Shown here: positions 19,862-27,820 of the stretch, piece after piece
How the letters are laid out: the number at the start of each line of letters is the position of its first letter
Numbering within the stretch: position 1 is the first letter of the stretch
Assembly: GCA_037045185.1 (NCBI GenBank)
Contig: JBAOHQ010000004.1
Coordinates: 620,001-684,000 of the forward strand
DNA: 64,000 bases
Origin: JAKOUY01 sp037045185
GTDB lineage: Bacteria; Actinomycetota; Acidimicrobiia; Acidimicrobiales; Ilumatobacteraceae
Direction of reading: 5' to 3'
The notes under the pieces: model-generated
Told to the model about the DNA's origin: nothing
The model's input: the letters and a program-made list of their open reading frames with translations, nothing else
Databases searched by the model: none
Translations under genes and position numbers: made by a program

Positions 19862-20905
19862 ATGAGTCAGCTCTCCTTCCAGGCCGTCCGCAAGACGTTC
19901 GGGCCAACCGTCGCGCTCGAATCCCTGGACCTCGACGTGGGGGAGGGCCAACTGGTCAGCCTGCTCGGCCCGTCGGGATGCGGCAAGACCACCGCCTTGC
20001 GGATCGCCGCAGGATTCGAGTTCGCCGACTCCGGCAACGTCATCGTCGGCGCCAAGAACATCTCCAACGTGCCGGCGCACAAGCGCAACATGGGCATGGT
20101 GTTCCAGAGCTACAGCCTGTTCCCCAACTTGACCGTGGCCCAGAACGTGGAGTTCGGCCTGCGCACACGGAAGATCGACAAGGCCAAGCGAACCACGACC
20201 GTTGGCGAGATGCTGGAACTCGTCGGCCTCACCCCGCAGACGACCCGCTACCCGCACCAGCTCTCCGGTGGTCAGCAGCAGCGTGTCGCCCTGGCACGGG
20301 CGCTGGCAGTCAACCCACAGGTGCTGCTGCTCGACGAACCGCTGTCAGCGTTGGACGCCAAGGTGCGCACCAACCTGCGTGACCAGATCCGCCGGATCCA
20401 GACCGAGCTCAGCATTACCACCATGTTCGTCACTCACGACCAGGAGGAAGCCCTGGCCATCAGCGACCGAGTGGCGGTGATGTCGAATGGCCGGGTGGAG
20501 CAGTACGGCACCCCGCTGGAGGTGTATCGCACGCCCTCGACGGCGTTCGTGGCGCGGTTCGTCGGTTCGATGAACCAGCTCACGGGTTCGGCGGTCGACA
20601 CCACGACGGTTGACGTGGCAGGTGTCAAGCTGGCGGTGCGCGCGGCAGGCGATCCCGGCACGGCGATGACCGTTCTGGTGCGGCCGGAGGCGCTCACCGT
20701 CGCCGGGGAGGATGACGGCCAGTTCAAGGGCACCGTCACCTCGCTGACGTTCCAGGGCGCCGACACGGTGGTGGGCGTCCGTCTCGACGTGCTCGACGCT
20801 CTCGTCTCGGCTCGCTCGGAGAGCACGCGGGTCGGCGACCTCGTCATCGGTGAGCGCGTCGGCGTGAACGTCGACACCCGCCACGCCGTGTGCGAACCAG
20901 CCTGA
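19862..20905 (+). CDS. ABC transporter ATP-binding protein with TOBE domain
   Basis: 347 residues. Walker A GPSGCGKTT, signature LSGGQQQR, Walker B LLLDEPLSALD and the switch His in FVTHDQEEAL are all present. The C-terminal ~100 residues form the TOBE/OB regulatory region typical of the PotA/FbpC/MalK group (NQLTGS..., MTVLVRPEALTV). It energises uptake through the two permeases encoded just upstream, 11 bases away. The operon ends at the palindromes near 20,940. Confidence 0.93.
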   Translation: MSQLSFQAVRKTFGPTVALESLDLDVGEGQLVSLLGPSGCGKTTALRIAAGFEFADSGNVIVGAKNISNVPAHKRNMGMVFQSYSLFPNLTVAQNVEFGLRTRKIDKAKRTTTVGEMLELVGLTPQTTRYPHQLSGGQQQRVALARALAVNPQVLLLDEPLSALDAKVRTNLRDQIRRIQTELSITTMFVTHDQEEALAISDRVAVMSNGRVEQYGTPLEVYRTPSTAFVARFVGSMNQLTGSAVDTTTVDVAGVKLAVRAAGDPGTAMTVLVRPEALTVAGEDDGQFKGTVTSLTFQGADTVVGVRLDVLDALVSARSESTRVGDLVIGERVGVNVDTRHAVCEPA

Positions 20906-20926
20906 TCGACCCTCACCCCACCGCCC

Positions 20927-20983
20927 CCCTTCGTTCATGTCACCACATGAACGAAGGGTCCGTTCGTGCGGTGACATGAACGA
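20927..20983 (+). terminator. Overlapping alternative hairpins after ABC importer operon
   Basis: Arm 20927-20940 pairs perfectly over 14 bp with 20945-20958 (loop CACC). Shifted by 4 bases, 20931-20944 also pairs perfectly over 14 bp with 20970-20983. The two structures exclude each other. The first is a strong terminator candidate for the importer operon; the second could act as an anti-terminator or as a terminator in the other orientation. The tRNA-Ala gene starts 54 bases later. Confidence 0.65.
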
Positions 20984-21036
20984 GGCACGGTGACGGGCGG
21001 GTGGCGCGCCCGGTATCGTGGCGCTGCCCGAAACCG

Positions 21037-21109
21037 GGGGACGTAGCTCAGTTGGCAGAGCGCCACCTTTGCAAGGTGGATGTCAGGGGTTCGATTCCCC
21101 TCGTCTCCA
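21037..21109 (+). tRNA. alaT: tRNA-Ala(TGC)
   Basis: 73-nt cloverleaf: acceptor GGGGACG / CGTCTCC, anticodon arm CCACC-TTTGCAA-GGTGG (anticodon TGC), T-arm AGGGG-TTCGATT-CCCCT, discriminator A. In mycobacteria the tRNA-Ile and tRNA-Ala genes after gyrA are neighbours; here 15.6 kb separates them. Confidence 0.97.
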
Positions 21110-21132
21110 CTCGGCGAGTTCGCTCACGTGGA

Positions 21133-22071
21133 TCACGCCGGCGATGTCGAATCGTCCAGCATCCATTCGTGGTCGGTGCCACGCAGGAGGTCGGCGACGG
21201 CATCGAAGTTGGCGATGACCTCACGGAGCGGTCTGGTGTTGATCCGCTGCAAGGTGACTTGTGCCGGGTAGTTGGGTAGGCCGAGGTGCTCGCAGACCAT
21301 GGAGTAGGCCACTCGCGGGTCGGACTCGATGTGATCCTCGTAGCACAAGTCGACGACATCGGGATACCGCGCCCCGACACGAGCCCGGGCCTCGTGGGTC
21401 TCGCGACCGATGGTGTCGATCATCTCCAGCAGGCTCCCGTACCTCGGGTGGTTGGGAGTCGCCGGTGAACCGTCCGCCGCCGCGATGCTGAGAAGCGAGG
21501 CCAGCTGGCCGCGCACCTGGATGGGACCCACCGGCAGAGTGAGTGAGCCGCGCAGTTGCTCGGAGCTCCCGGCGGACATGTTCAACGTGGTGCGCAGACC
21601 CGACGCCATGATCTGCACCGAGACGATGCGCCGCAGCGTGTTGCGTCGCGTCAGGAACACACACGCCGTGAACCCATTGGCCTTGGCGACGTCGATGAAC
21701 CCGTCGAGGTCGACACCGAGCACGGACAGTTGTTGGCCGGAGAGACCCTTCAGCTCCACTCCGGCAACTCGGCGGCCGGCGCGCACCTGCGCAGAGCGAA
21801 GATCGCGGGCGAATTGCGGTCGAGCCATGTTCACCCGTTGGTAGCGGTGGAAGACCTCCCCTAGCCATCTGACGTCGGGGTGTTGGTTCAGCAGCTCGCC
21901 CAGAACGGTGCTGCCGCAGCGCCCCTGGTGCCACATGACCACGCCGCGGCGGGTGGTCGCCGGGAGCAGTGGGGCCACGGCCCCAGCGATAGCGATCTTC
22001 GTCTGCGCCTGCACCCACTTCCATCCCGCCATCGCACCGAATGTATTGGAGTGATCGGCTGTCAACCCCAC
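21133..22071 (-). CDS. Sulfotransferase family protein (A)
   Basis: 312 residues. GVVMWHQGRCGSTVLGELL is the 5'-phosphosulfate-binding loop of PAPS-dependent sulfotransferases, followed by a helix. The later segment FLTRRNTLRRIVSVQIMASG carries the R...S pair that contacts the 3'-phosphate. It transfers sulfate from PAPS to an alcohol or amine acceptor, possibly a carbohydrate or lipid of the envelope (inference). The ATG overlaps the ribokinase-like stop by 10 bases, making a two-gene leftward operon. Confidence 0.8.
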   Translation of the reverse strand: MGLTADHSNTFGAMAGWKWVQAQTKIAIAGAVAPLLPATTRRGVVMWHQGRCGSTVLGELLNQHPDVRWLGEVFHRYQRVNMARPQFARDLRSAQVRAGRRVAGVELKGLSGQQLSVLGVDLDGFIDVAKANGFTACVFLTRRNTLRRIVSVQIMASGLRTTLNMSAGSSEQLRGSLTLPVGPIQVRGQLASLLSIAAADGSPATPNHPRYGSLLEMIDTIGRETHEARARVGARYPDVVDLCYEDHIESDPRVAYSMVCEHLGLPNYPAQVTLQRINTRPLREVIANFDAVADLLRGTDHEWMLDDSTSPA

Positions 22072-22982
22072 GCCTGCAGTCGCTCGGCGAGTTCGCTCGC
22101 CGTGGGCATCCCGGCCCTTGCGCCGACCTTGGTCACCGAGATCGACGCCGCGGCCACCGCCGTACGCACGGCCTCACCCAGTCCGTCCCCGGCTGCCAGT
22201 CGGGCGGCTACGACGCCGTTGAACGTGTCACCAGCGCCCGTGGTGTCACGTACCTCCACCGGGCGAGCAGGGATCATCGTCATCGTGCCGTCGCTGTCGA
22301 CGACGAGCACGCCCTCGCCGCCGAGCGTGACGACCACGGGTGAGCCGGTCACAGCCTGGATGGCGGCGGCCCGGGAGGCGACGTCCCCTGCGTCGCTGAA
22401 CCGCAGAATCTCGGTGGCGTTCGGGGTGAGGATCGGGCCGAGTTCCAGCAACTCGTGGACCTCGGCGATGGGAGGCGCCGGGTTGAGCACGCACGGGATC
22501 CCCGCCGCGGTTGCGGCGCGCACCGCGGCGTCCACCGCCGGTCCGGCGATCTCGGTGCTGACGAGCACACACCCGGCGCCGTCCAGAGCACGGCCCAGGG
22601 CCTCGGTGACCTGCGCGGCCGAGAGCGACGCGTTGGCGCCAGCGCCCACTGCGATCTGGTTCTCGCCGTGATCGTCAACGACGATGAACGCGGTGCCCGT
22701 GGAGGCGTCAAGTCGCTGGACGAAGGAGACGTCGACGCCGTCACGGCCCAGTTCGTCCAGCGCGCCGTCACCCATGAGATCGGTGCCGACCGCGCCGACC
22801 AGTCGGACGGTGGCGCCGAGGCGTGCCGCAGCGACCGCGGCGTTGGCCCCCTTGCCGCCCCCGAAGCGCTGGACACCCGGCCCGACGACCGTCTCACCTG
22901 GGCCAGGTAGTCGTGGAGCGCGGATCACCAGGTCGACGTTGATCGCACCAACCACCACAACCGTTCCTTGGGACACAGACAT
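22062..22982 (-). CDS. rbsK: Ribokinase-like PfkB sugar kinase
   Basis: 306 residues. GAINVDLVIRAPRLPGPGET and the GGKGANAAVAAARLG signature mark the PfkB family, and DTTGAGDTFNGVVAARLA contains the anion hole and catalytic Asp. The GGKGAN-AxA form and overall length fit ribokinase best, phosphorylating ribose at O5. Other sugars or nucleosides are possible, so the gene symbol is provisional. No ribose transporter or rbsD is adjacent. It is cotranscribed with the downstream sulfotransferase. Confidence 0.8.
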   Translation of the reverse strand: MSVSQGTVVVVGAINVDLVIRAPRLPGPGETVVGPGVQRFGGGKGANAAVAAARLGATVRLVGAVGTDLMGDGALDELGRDGVDVSFVQRLDASTGTAFIVVDDHGENQIAVGAGANASLSAAQVTEALGRALDGAGCVLVSTEIAGPAVDAAVRAATAAGIPCVLNPAPPIAEVHELLELGPILTPNATEILRFSDAGDVASRAAAIQAVTGSPVVVTLGGEGVLVVDSDGTMTMIPARPVEVRDTTGAGDTFNGVVAARLAAGDGLGEAVRTAVAAASISVTKVGARAGMPTASELAERLQAWG

Positions 22983-23004
22983 CGGCCACACGTTACGTGG
23001 GTTG

Positions 23005-23020
23005 ATACCTCCGGGGGTAT
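23005..23020. promoter_or_regulatory. CsoR-like operator upstream of DUF302 gene
   Basis: ATACCTCCGGGGGTAT, an almost perfect palindrome of the ATACCC...GGGTAT type bound by copper- and sulfur-sensing CsoR/CstR-family repressors. It lies 10 bases before the DUF302 start and overlaps a TATGCT box, so binding would block transcription. The regulator itself is not in the window. Confidence 0.55.
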
Positions 23021-23029
23021 GCTCTACCC

Positions 23030-23410
23030 ATGCGACCGATTCTCAAGACGACGACCCTGTCGATGGCCGATGCAGAGGCAGAGATCCGCAGATCTCTGAG
23101 TGAGCAGGGCTTCGGCGTGCTGACCGAAATCGACGTGGCCGCCACGTTGCTCACCAAGCTGGGCATCGAACGCGATCCGATGAAGATCCTCGGCGCCTGC
23201 AACCCGACGTTCGCTCACCGCGCGTTGGAACTCGACGAGCGGGTGAGCCTGATGCTGCCGTGCAACGTGGTCGTGTCGGCCTCCAACGGGACCACCACGA
23301 TCCGCGCCGTCGACCCGCGTGACCTGATGCCGAGCGGCGAGTTCGACGAACTCACCACGGAGGTGGCCCACCGCCTGCAGACCGCGGTCGACGCGGTCCC
23401 GGCGGGCTGA
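23030..23410 (+). CDS. DUF302 protein
   Basis: 126 residues and single-domain. LKTTTLSMADAEAEIRRSLSEQGFGVLTEIDV followed by LGIERDPMKILGACNPTFAHRAL and the LLPCNVVV strand is the complete DUF302 pattern. These proteins are cytoplasmic, of unresolved function, and often accompany metal or sulfur stress genes. The CsoR-like operator in front suggests induction by copper or reactive sulfur. A 56-residue cysteine-rich protein follows after 2 bases and is likely co-translated. Confidence 0.85.
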   Translation: MRPILKTTTLSMADAEAEIRRSLSEQGFGVLTEIDVAATLLTKLGIERDPMKILGACNPTFAHRALELDERVSLMLPCNVVVSASNGTTTIRAVDPRDLMPSGEFDELTTEVAHRLQTAVDAVPAG

Positions 23411-23412
23411 CC

Positions 23413-23583
23413 GTGTGCCGTCGAGTGACGTGCCCGACCTGCGGCCGCCCCGGCTACTCCGGCTGCGGCGCCCACGTGGAGCAGGTGCTCGGTGACGTGC
23501 CGCGGGCCGAGCGGTGCGCGTGCAACGGGCCGGGCGCGGCCACCCGTGGCGGGTCGATGTTCAGCCGCTTGTTCGGTCGCTGA
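23413..23583 (+). CDS. Small cysteine-rich CxxC protein
   Basis: 56 residues from GTG 23413, 2 bases after the DUF302 stop. VCRRVTCPTCGRPGYSGCGA followed by HVEQVLGDVP and RCACN shows seven cysteines: one alone near the N-terminus, a CPTCG knuckle, a GCGAH turn and a C-x-C pair. This pattern occurs in a family of short uncharacterised bacterial proteins and suggests zinc or copper binding. With the operator upstream, a metal- or sulfur-handling role is plausible but unproven. Confidence 0.65.
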   Translation: MCRRVTCPTCGRPGYSGCGAHVEQVLGDVPRAERCACNGPGAATRGGSMFSRLFGR

Positions 23584-23632
23584 ACCGCCGTTGGGGATGC
23601 GCTCCGGCTGGCTCACCTAGACTCCCCGGTCC

Positions 23633-24388
23633 ATGGGTCACGGGGCGGAGGCGCGCACGCTCAGGCAGGCCGCCTCTGGTCTCGCCCGCCGTGGCCGGCG
23701 GGCGCTTCGTCGGCTTCGCCCGCGCCAGCCCCACGGTGGTCCCGACCCGCGCATGCTGTTCATCGTCACGTATGGACGGTCGGGGTCGACCTTGCTGCAG
23801 GGCGTGCTGAACTCCATTCCGGGTTACACGATCCGTGGCGAGAACGGGTTCGCCGTCTATCACCTGTTCCGCTTCCACCAGACGATGGTCACGGCCCAGC
23901 GTGACAAGGGCGCGGCCGTTCGTGCGCTCCACCCCAAGGACGCGTGGTTCGGGATCGACGAGTTCTCGCCGTCACGATCGATCGAGTTGATCCGGCGCAT
24001 CGTGGTGGACACGGTGATCGTGCCGCCACCAGGCACCCGGGTCGCCGGGTTCAAGGAGATCCGTTGGTATCGGGACGACCTGGGCGAGTTCGTCGAGTTC
24101 GTCCGAGCGGTCTTCCCCGACGCCCGCTTCGTGATCAACACCAGGGATCTGCAGGCGACGGCGGCCAGCAAGTGGTGGAAGGATCGACCCGACGCCGATG
24201 ACACCCTCGCCGCGGCCGACGCACTGCTGCGAGGCCTGCTCGGCACCTTGGGCGACTCGGCATTCCACCTGCACTACGACGACTACGTGGATCACCCCGA
24301 TGGCCTGCGACCGCTGTTTGCCTGGTTAGGAGAGCCGTTCGACGAGGCGGCGGTGCGCGAGGTGATGGCGATCAAGCACTCGTACTGA
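23633..24388 (+). CDS. Sulfotransferase family protein (B)
   Basis: 251 residues. MLFIVTYGRSGSTLLQGVLN is the PAPS 5'-phosphosulfate loop, and RFVINTRDLQATAASKWW holds the 3'-phosphate contact residues. The first 40 residues are Arg-rich and may be a non-conserved extension, so the real start could be the ATG of MLFIVTYG near 23753. Second sulfotransferase in 3 kb, not closely similar to the first. Confidence 0.8.
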   Translation: MGHGAEARTLRQAASGLARRGRRALRRLRPRQPHGGPDPRMLFIVTYGRSGSTLLQGVLNSIPGYTIRGENGFAVYHLFRFHQTMVTAQRDKGAAVRALHPKDAWFGIDEFSPSRSIELIRRIVVDTVIVPPPGTRVAGFKEIRWYRDDLGEFVEFVRAVFPDARFVINTRDLQATAASKWWKDRPDADDTLAAADALLRGLLGTLGDSAFHLHYDDYVDHPDGLRPLFAWLGEPFDEAAVREVMAIKHSY

Positions 24389-24422
24389 ACGGTGCCGGCC
24401 AGCCGACCTACGCTGGGCCCCC

Positions 24423-24818
24423 ATGAGCATCGAGGTCGACCTCACCAAGCTGGCCGAGGCGATGGCCGACTACACCTACGCCTACCTGCTGACGGCGGGC
24501 GACACGGGCGCGCCACACGCCGTGGCGGTGACCCCGCGCCTCACTGCAGACGGGTTGGTGGTGGAGGGCCTCGGGCGGCGCAGTGCTGCCAATGCTGCCG
24601 AGCGTGCCGCCGTGGCGATGGTGTGGCCGCCATCGGCGCCGGGCGGCTACTCGCTGATCGTGGACGGGACGGCGTCGGTGGCGACGGCCGGCGGCGAGGG
24701 ACGCAGCACCGTGGTGGTCAGCCCGAGGCGCGCCGTCCTGCACCGACCGGCGCCGAGCCAGGGCGCCGACGCGGCGGGCGAGGGTGGCTGCGGGTCTGCC
24801 TGCGTGCCGCTCAGCTGA
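24423..24818 (+). CDS. Pyridoxamine-phosphate-oxidase-like flavin/F420-binding protein
   Basis: 131 residues with the split-barrel start LAEAMADYTYAYLLTAGDTGAPHAVAVTPRL and the central RRSAANAAERAAVAMVWPP, which resemble small PNPOx-fold proteins that bind FMN, F420 or haem. The C-terminus is Cys/Gly-rich (GGCGSACVPLS). The enzyme or binding role is not determinable. It ends 19 bases before the ERCC4-nuclease start. Confidence 0.55.
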   Translation: MSIEVDLTKLAEAMADYTYAYLLTAGDTGAPHAVAVTPRLTADGLVVEGLGRRSAANAAERAAVAMVWPPSAPGGYSLIVDGTASVATAGGEGRSTVVVSPRRAVLHRPAPSQGADAAGEGGCGSACVPLS

Positions 24819-24837
24819 CGGGGCGCCGGTTGTGTCG

Positions 24838-25695
24838 ATGAGCGAGTTTCTGATCGCCCGTAACCCAGACGGCGCGTCGACGTTGCCGTACTTGGTGCGC
24901 CTGCCGTTGGCCGGCGGGCATGTGGTGCTGAAGGTGCGCGACATGTGGCCGCGCACGGCGAAGGTCTACTGCCATCAGACCGATGGCTGGCCGGACGACG
25001 CCGAGATCGTCGAGGCCGTGTCGGTGCGCTCGTGCGTGCGGCGGGGAGCGGCGATCGATCTGGTGCTGAACCGGTCACGGGAGAACCGTTCGCAGTTCGT
25101 GTTCACCACCGCCCGCGGGCGTGAGGTGGTGTTCTGGCAGTCGGCACGCACGGCGCGCCAGGCCCGACCAGACGTTCGTGTACCCACTGCCCGGGGTCGG
25201 GAGGGCGGGGTGGAGATCCTGGTCGACAGCCACGAGCGCTACGCCTGGAGCTTCGCCAACCAGCAGACCAGCACGAGCCGCCGGGCCCTGGCAGCTGGTG
25301 ACTACGCGGTGGAACTCGACGGCCGGGTGGTGGCTGCCGTAGAACGCAAGTCACTCGCCGATCTGGTCAGCACGTTGACGGGCGGGAAGCTGCGCTACCT
25401 CCTGGCCGATCTCTCGGCGGTGCCGCGTGCGGCCGTGGTGGTGGAGGACCGCTACTCGGCGGTGTTCAAGCTCACTCATGTTCGCCCGCTGTCGGTGGCG
25501 GCCGGTCTGGCTGAAGCCGCTGTGCGGTTCCCCGCGGTGCCGATCATCTTCGCCGAGACCCGCCAACTGGCCCAGGAGTGGACCTACCGCTTCCTGGCAG
25601 CAGCCTTGGACCACGAGGCCGTCGAGGAGCGGGCCGCGCAACGGGTGGACGACCTGCGGGTGGACGACATCACGCCCGACGAGGACGCGGGCTGA
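24838..25695 (+). CDS. ERCC4-domain nuclease
   Basis: 285 residues from ATG 24838. The C-terminal half is an ERCC4/XPF-type nuclease domain: ILVDSHERY, LAAGDYAVELDGRVVAAVERK and SLADLVSTL reproduce the D ... GD ... ERK-x3-D metal-binding core. The N-terminal ~120 residues form a separate beta-rich region. Archaeal and eukaryotic members cut branched DNA; actinobacterial stand-alone versions are poorly studied, so a repair role is inference. It overlaps the convergent LLM gene by 26 bases. Confidence 0.8.
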   Translation: MSEFLIARNPDGASTLPYLVRLPLAGGHVVLKVRDMWPRTAKVYCHQTDGWPDDAEIVEAVSVRSCVRRGAAIDLVLNRSRENRSQFVFTTARGREVVFWQSARTARQARPDVRVPTARGREGGVEILVDSHERYAWSFANQQTSTSRRALAAGDYAVELDGRVVAAVERKSLADLVSTLTGGKLRYLLADLSAVPRAAVVVEDRYSAVFKLTHVRPLSVAAGLAEAAVRFPAVPIIFAETRQLAQEWTYRFLAAALDHEAVEERAAQRVDDLRVDDITPDEDAG

Positions 25696-26692
25696 CGGCC
25701 AGTGCGTCGGCGATCATCCGGTAGGAACGGATGCGGTGCGCTGGGTCATGGGTCACGGTGGTGATCATCAACTCCTGCGCACCGGTGCGATCGGCCAACT
25801 GCCGGAGACCGGCGCTGACGCGCGCCGGGTCGCCGTGGATGTGGTTGCGGCCCCAGGTTCTGGCGATCTCGGCCTCCAGCGGGGTGAACTCGTGGGCCGC
25901 CGCCTCCTCGGGAGTTGGATACAGACCGGGACGCCCCTGGCGCAGGCGGGCCATCGCCAAGGCCGAAGGTGCGGCGAGGTAGTGGGCCTCGTCGTCGGTG
26001 GGTGCGCACAGGGCGTTGACCCCCAGCATCACGTACGGCCGTTCCAGCACGGCCGACGGGCGGAAGGCGGCCCGGTAGGCGGCGATCGCCGCGTCGGTGT
26101 TGTGCCCGGAGAAGTGATGGGCGAAGGAGAACGGGAGACCGAGGCGCCCGGCAAGGTGGGCGCTGAAGTCACTGGATCCGAGCAGCCACAACGCCGGCCG
26201 GTAGCCGCGCCCCGGCGTGGCCTGGATCGCCGGGTTGCGTTGCGCTGGGCCGGCGTCGAAGTAGCCGATCAGCTCCATCAGGCTGCGCGGGAAGTCCTCT
26301 GGTCCCTCGGCGGCGAAGGAGCGGCGCAGCGCGGCGGCGGTCGTCTGGTCGGTGCCGGGCGCCCGCCCAAGACCCAGGTCGATCCGCCCGGGATGCAGCG
26401 CTTCGAGCATGCCGAACTGCTCGGCGATCACCAGCGGTGAGTGGTTCGGCAGCATCACCCCGCCAGAGCCGAGGCGGATGACGGCGGTGTGCGCGGCGAG
26501 GTGGGCGATCAGCACCGCCGGCGCGGAACTGGCGATCCCCGGCATGTTGTGGTGCTCGGCGACCCAGTAGCGGTGGTAGCCGAGCCGCTCGCATTCGGCC
26601 ACCAGCCGTGTCGACGTCGCCAATGCATCGGCGGGAGTGAACCCGGCGCCGACGGGCGCCAGGTCCAGCACGGAGAGCACGGGGTCGGTCAC
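25670..26692 (-). CDS. LLM-class flavin-dependent oxidoreductase in ars operon
   Basis: About 340 residues. SVLDLAPV, YHRYWVAEHHNMPGIASSAPAV, RLGSGGVMLPNHSPLVIAEQFG and GRIDLGLGRAPGTDQTT match the FMN-linked alkanal-monooxygenase-like branch of the luciferase family (MsnO8 type). GTG 26692 is preferred, 4 bases after the ArsC stop; TTG 26704 would overlap it by 8. It is last in the leftward ars operon, which suggests co-regulation with arsenic stress. Its reaction is unknown. Confidence 0.85.
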   Translation of the reverse strand: MTDPVLSVLDLAPVGAGFTPADALATSTRLVAECERLGYHRYWVAEHHNMPGIASSAPAVLIAHLAAHTAVIRLGSGGVMLPNHSPLVIAEQFGMLEALHPGRIDLGLGRAPGTDQTTAAALRRSFAAEGPEDFPRSLMELIGYFDAGPAQRNPAIQATPGRGYRPALWLLGSSDFSAHLAGRLGLPFSFAHHFSGHNTDAAIAAYRAAFRPSAVLERPYVMLGVNALCAPTDDEAHYLAAPSALAMARLRQGRPGLYPTPEEAAAHEFTPLEAEIARTWGRNHIHGDPARVSAGLRQLADRTGAQELMITTVTHDPAHRIRSYRMIADALAVSPRPRRA

Positions 26693-26696
26693 CGGG

Positions 26697-27137
26697 TCAT
26701 CCAACCAGGTCGGCCAGAAGCTCCCTCACGCGGCGGTCGATCTCGTCGCGAATCGGGCGGACGGCGTCGACGCCCTGCCCGGCGGGATCATCGACCGTCC
26801 AGTCCTCGTAGCGCTTGCCCGGGAAGTACGGGCAGGTGTCCCCACAGCCCATGGTGATCACCACGTCGGAAGCGCGCACCGCCGCTTCGTCGAGTCGCTT
26901 GGGATGAGCGCCGGTGGCGTGGAGGTCGATGCCGATCTCGGCCATCACCGCCACGACGGCGGGGTTGATGGTCTCGGCCGGGGCCGTGCCGGCCGAGCGA
27001 ACGACCACCCGCCCGCCGCCGTGGTGGGCCAGCAGCGCGGCTGCCATCTGCGAGCGTCCGGCGTTGTGCACGCACACGAACAGCACCTCGGGGAGAGGTG
27101 TGGCGGCGGGGTCCAGGTCACTGTCGCTGGTGGTCAT
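26697..27137 (-). CDS. arsC: Arsenate reductase, thioredoxin-coupled type
   Basis: 146 residues. VLFVCVHNAGRSQMA is the low-molecular-weight phosphatase P-loop (Cys, CX5R). The two resolving cysteines lie in MGCGDTCPYFPGK, as in ArsC enzymes that pass a disulfide to thioredoxin or mycothiol systems. It reduces arsenate to arsenite in the cytoplasm. The ATG overlaps the aquaporin stop (ATGA) and so is translationally coupled to it; arsenite would then leave through that channel. Confidence 0.9.
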   Translation of the reverse strand: MTTSDSDLDPAATPLPEVLFVCVHNAGRSQMAAALLAHHGGGRVVVRSAGTAPAETINPAVVAVMAEIGIDLHATGAHPKRLDEAAVRASDVVITMGCGDTCPYFPGKRYEDWTVDDPAGQGVDAVRPIRDEIDRRVRELLADLVG

Positions 27138-27820
27138 GTCCGGTCTCCGTTCGTTGTGCCGTAGAGGAAGCGGATCAGTACGGCGGCGATGGCCGCGCCG
27201 ATCAGTTGCATCAGGACGAACATCGGCGCCGACGACGGCTTGATGCCGGCGAAGCTGTCCGACAGGGTGCGCGCCACGGTGACCGCCGGGTTGGCGAAGC
27301 TGGTGGACGAGGTGAACCAGTAGGCGCCGCCGATCCAGACCCCGACGGCCACGGGGACCATGGCCGCCCGCCCGCTGCGCACGCACCCGTGGATCACGAG
27401 CAGCAACCCAACGGTGGCGATCACCTCGGACAGCCACAGAGCCCCGGACGATCGTGGCCTGGTGGCCCATTCGAAGGCCGGCCGCTCGAACATGACGTTG
27501 GCGACCACGGCGCCGGCGCAACCGCCCGCCGTCTGGGCCAGCACGTACAGGGTTGCATCGCGGCTGGAGACGCCGCCGAACCACCGATCCACCAGGGTGA
27601 CGGCTGGGTTGAAGTGCGCCCCAGACACGGCGCCGAACATCAGGATCAGGCCCACCAGCGCGCCGGCGGTTGCCGCGGCGTTCTCCAGTAGTTGCAGCCC
27701 CACGTCGGTGGACAGCCGGCTGGCCATGATCCCCGAACCGATGACGGCCACGATCAACAGGCCGGTGCCGAGGGCCTCGGCCACCAGCCGCCGGGCCATG
27801 TCCGTGGGCGGACGGTTCAC
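27134..27820 (-). CDS. MIP/aquaporin-family channel (arsenite efflux type)
   Basis: 228 residues with six helices and both pore boxes intact: SGAHFNPAVTL and TSFANPAVTVART. Placed between an ArsR-type regulator and ArsC, it is most likely an AqpS-like channel that releases arsenite made by ArsC instead of an ArsB or Acr3 pump, neither of which is present. GTG 27820 is used because it overlaps the upstream stop as GTGA; ATG 27799 is the alternative. Confidence 0.88.
   Translation of the reverse strand: MNRPPTDMARRLVAEALGTGLLIVAVIGSGIMASRLSTDVGLQLLENAAATAGALVGLILMFGAVSGAHFNPAVTLVDRWFGGVSSRDATLYVLAQTAGGCAGAVVANVMFERPAFEWATRPRSSGALWLSEVIATVGLLLVIHGCVRSGRAAMVPVAVGVWIGGAYWFTSSTSFANPAVTVARTLSDSFAGIKPSSAPMFVLMQLIGAAIAAVLIRFLYGTTNGDRT

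Noticed and set aside
26900..27690. Plus-strand frames opposite arsC and aquaporin
   Set aside because: The minus strand holds clear ArsC and NPA-box proteins with coupled overlaps; the plus frames have no family signal.
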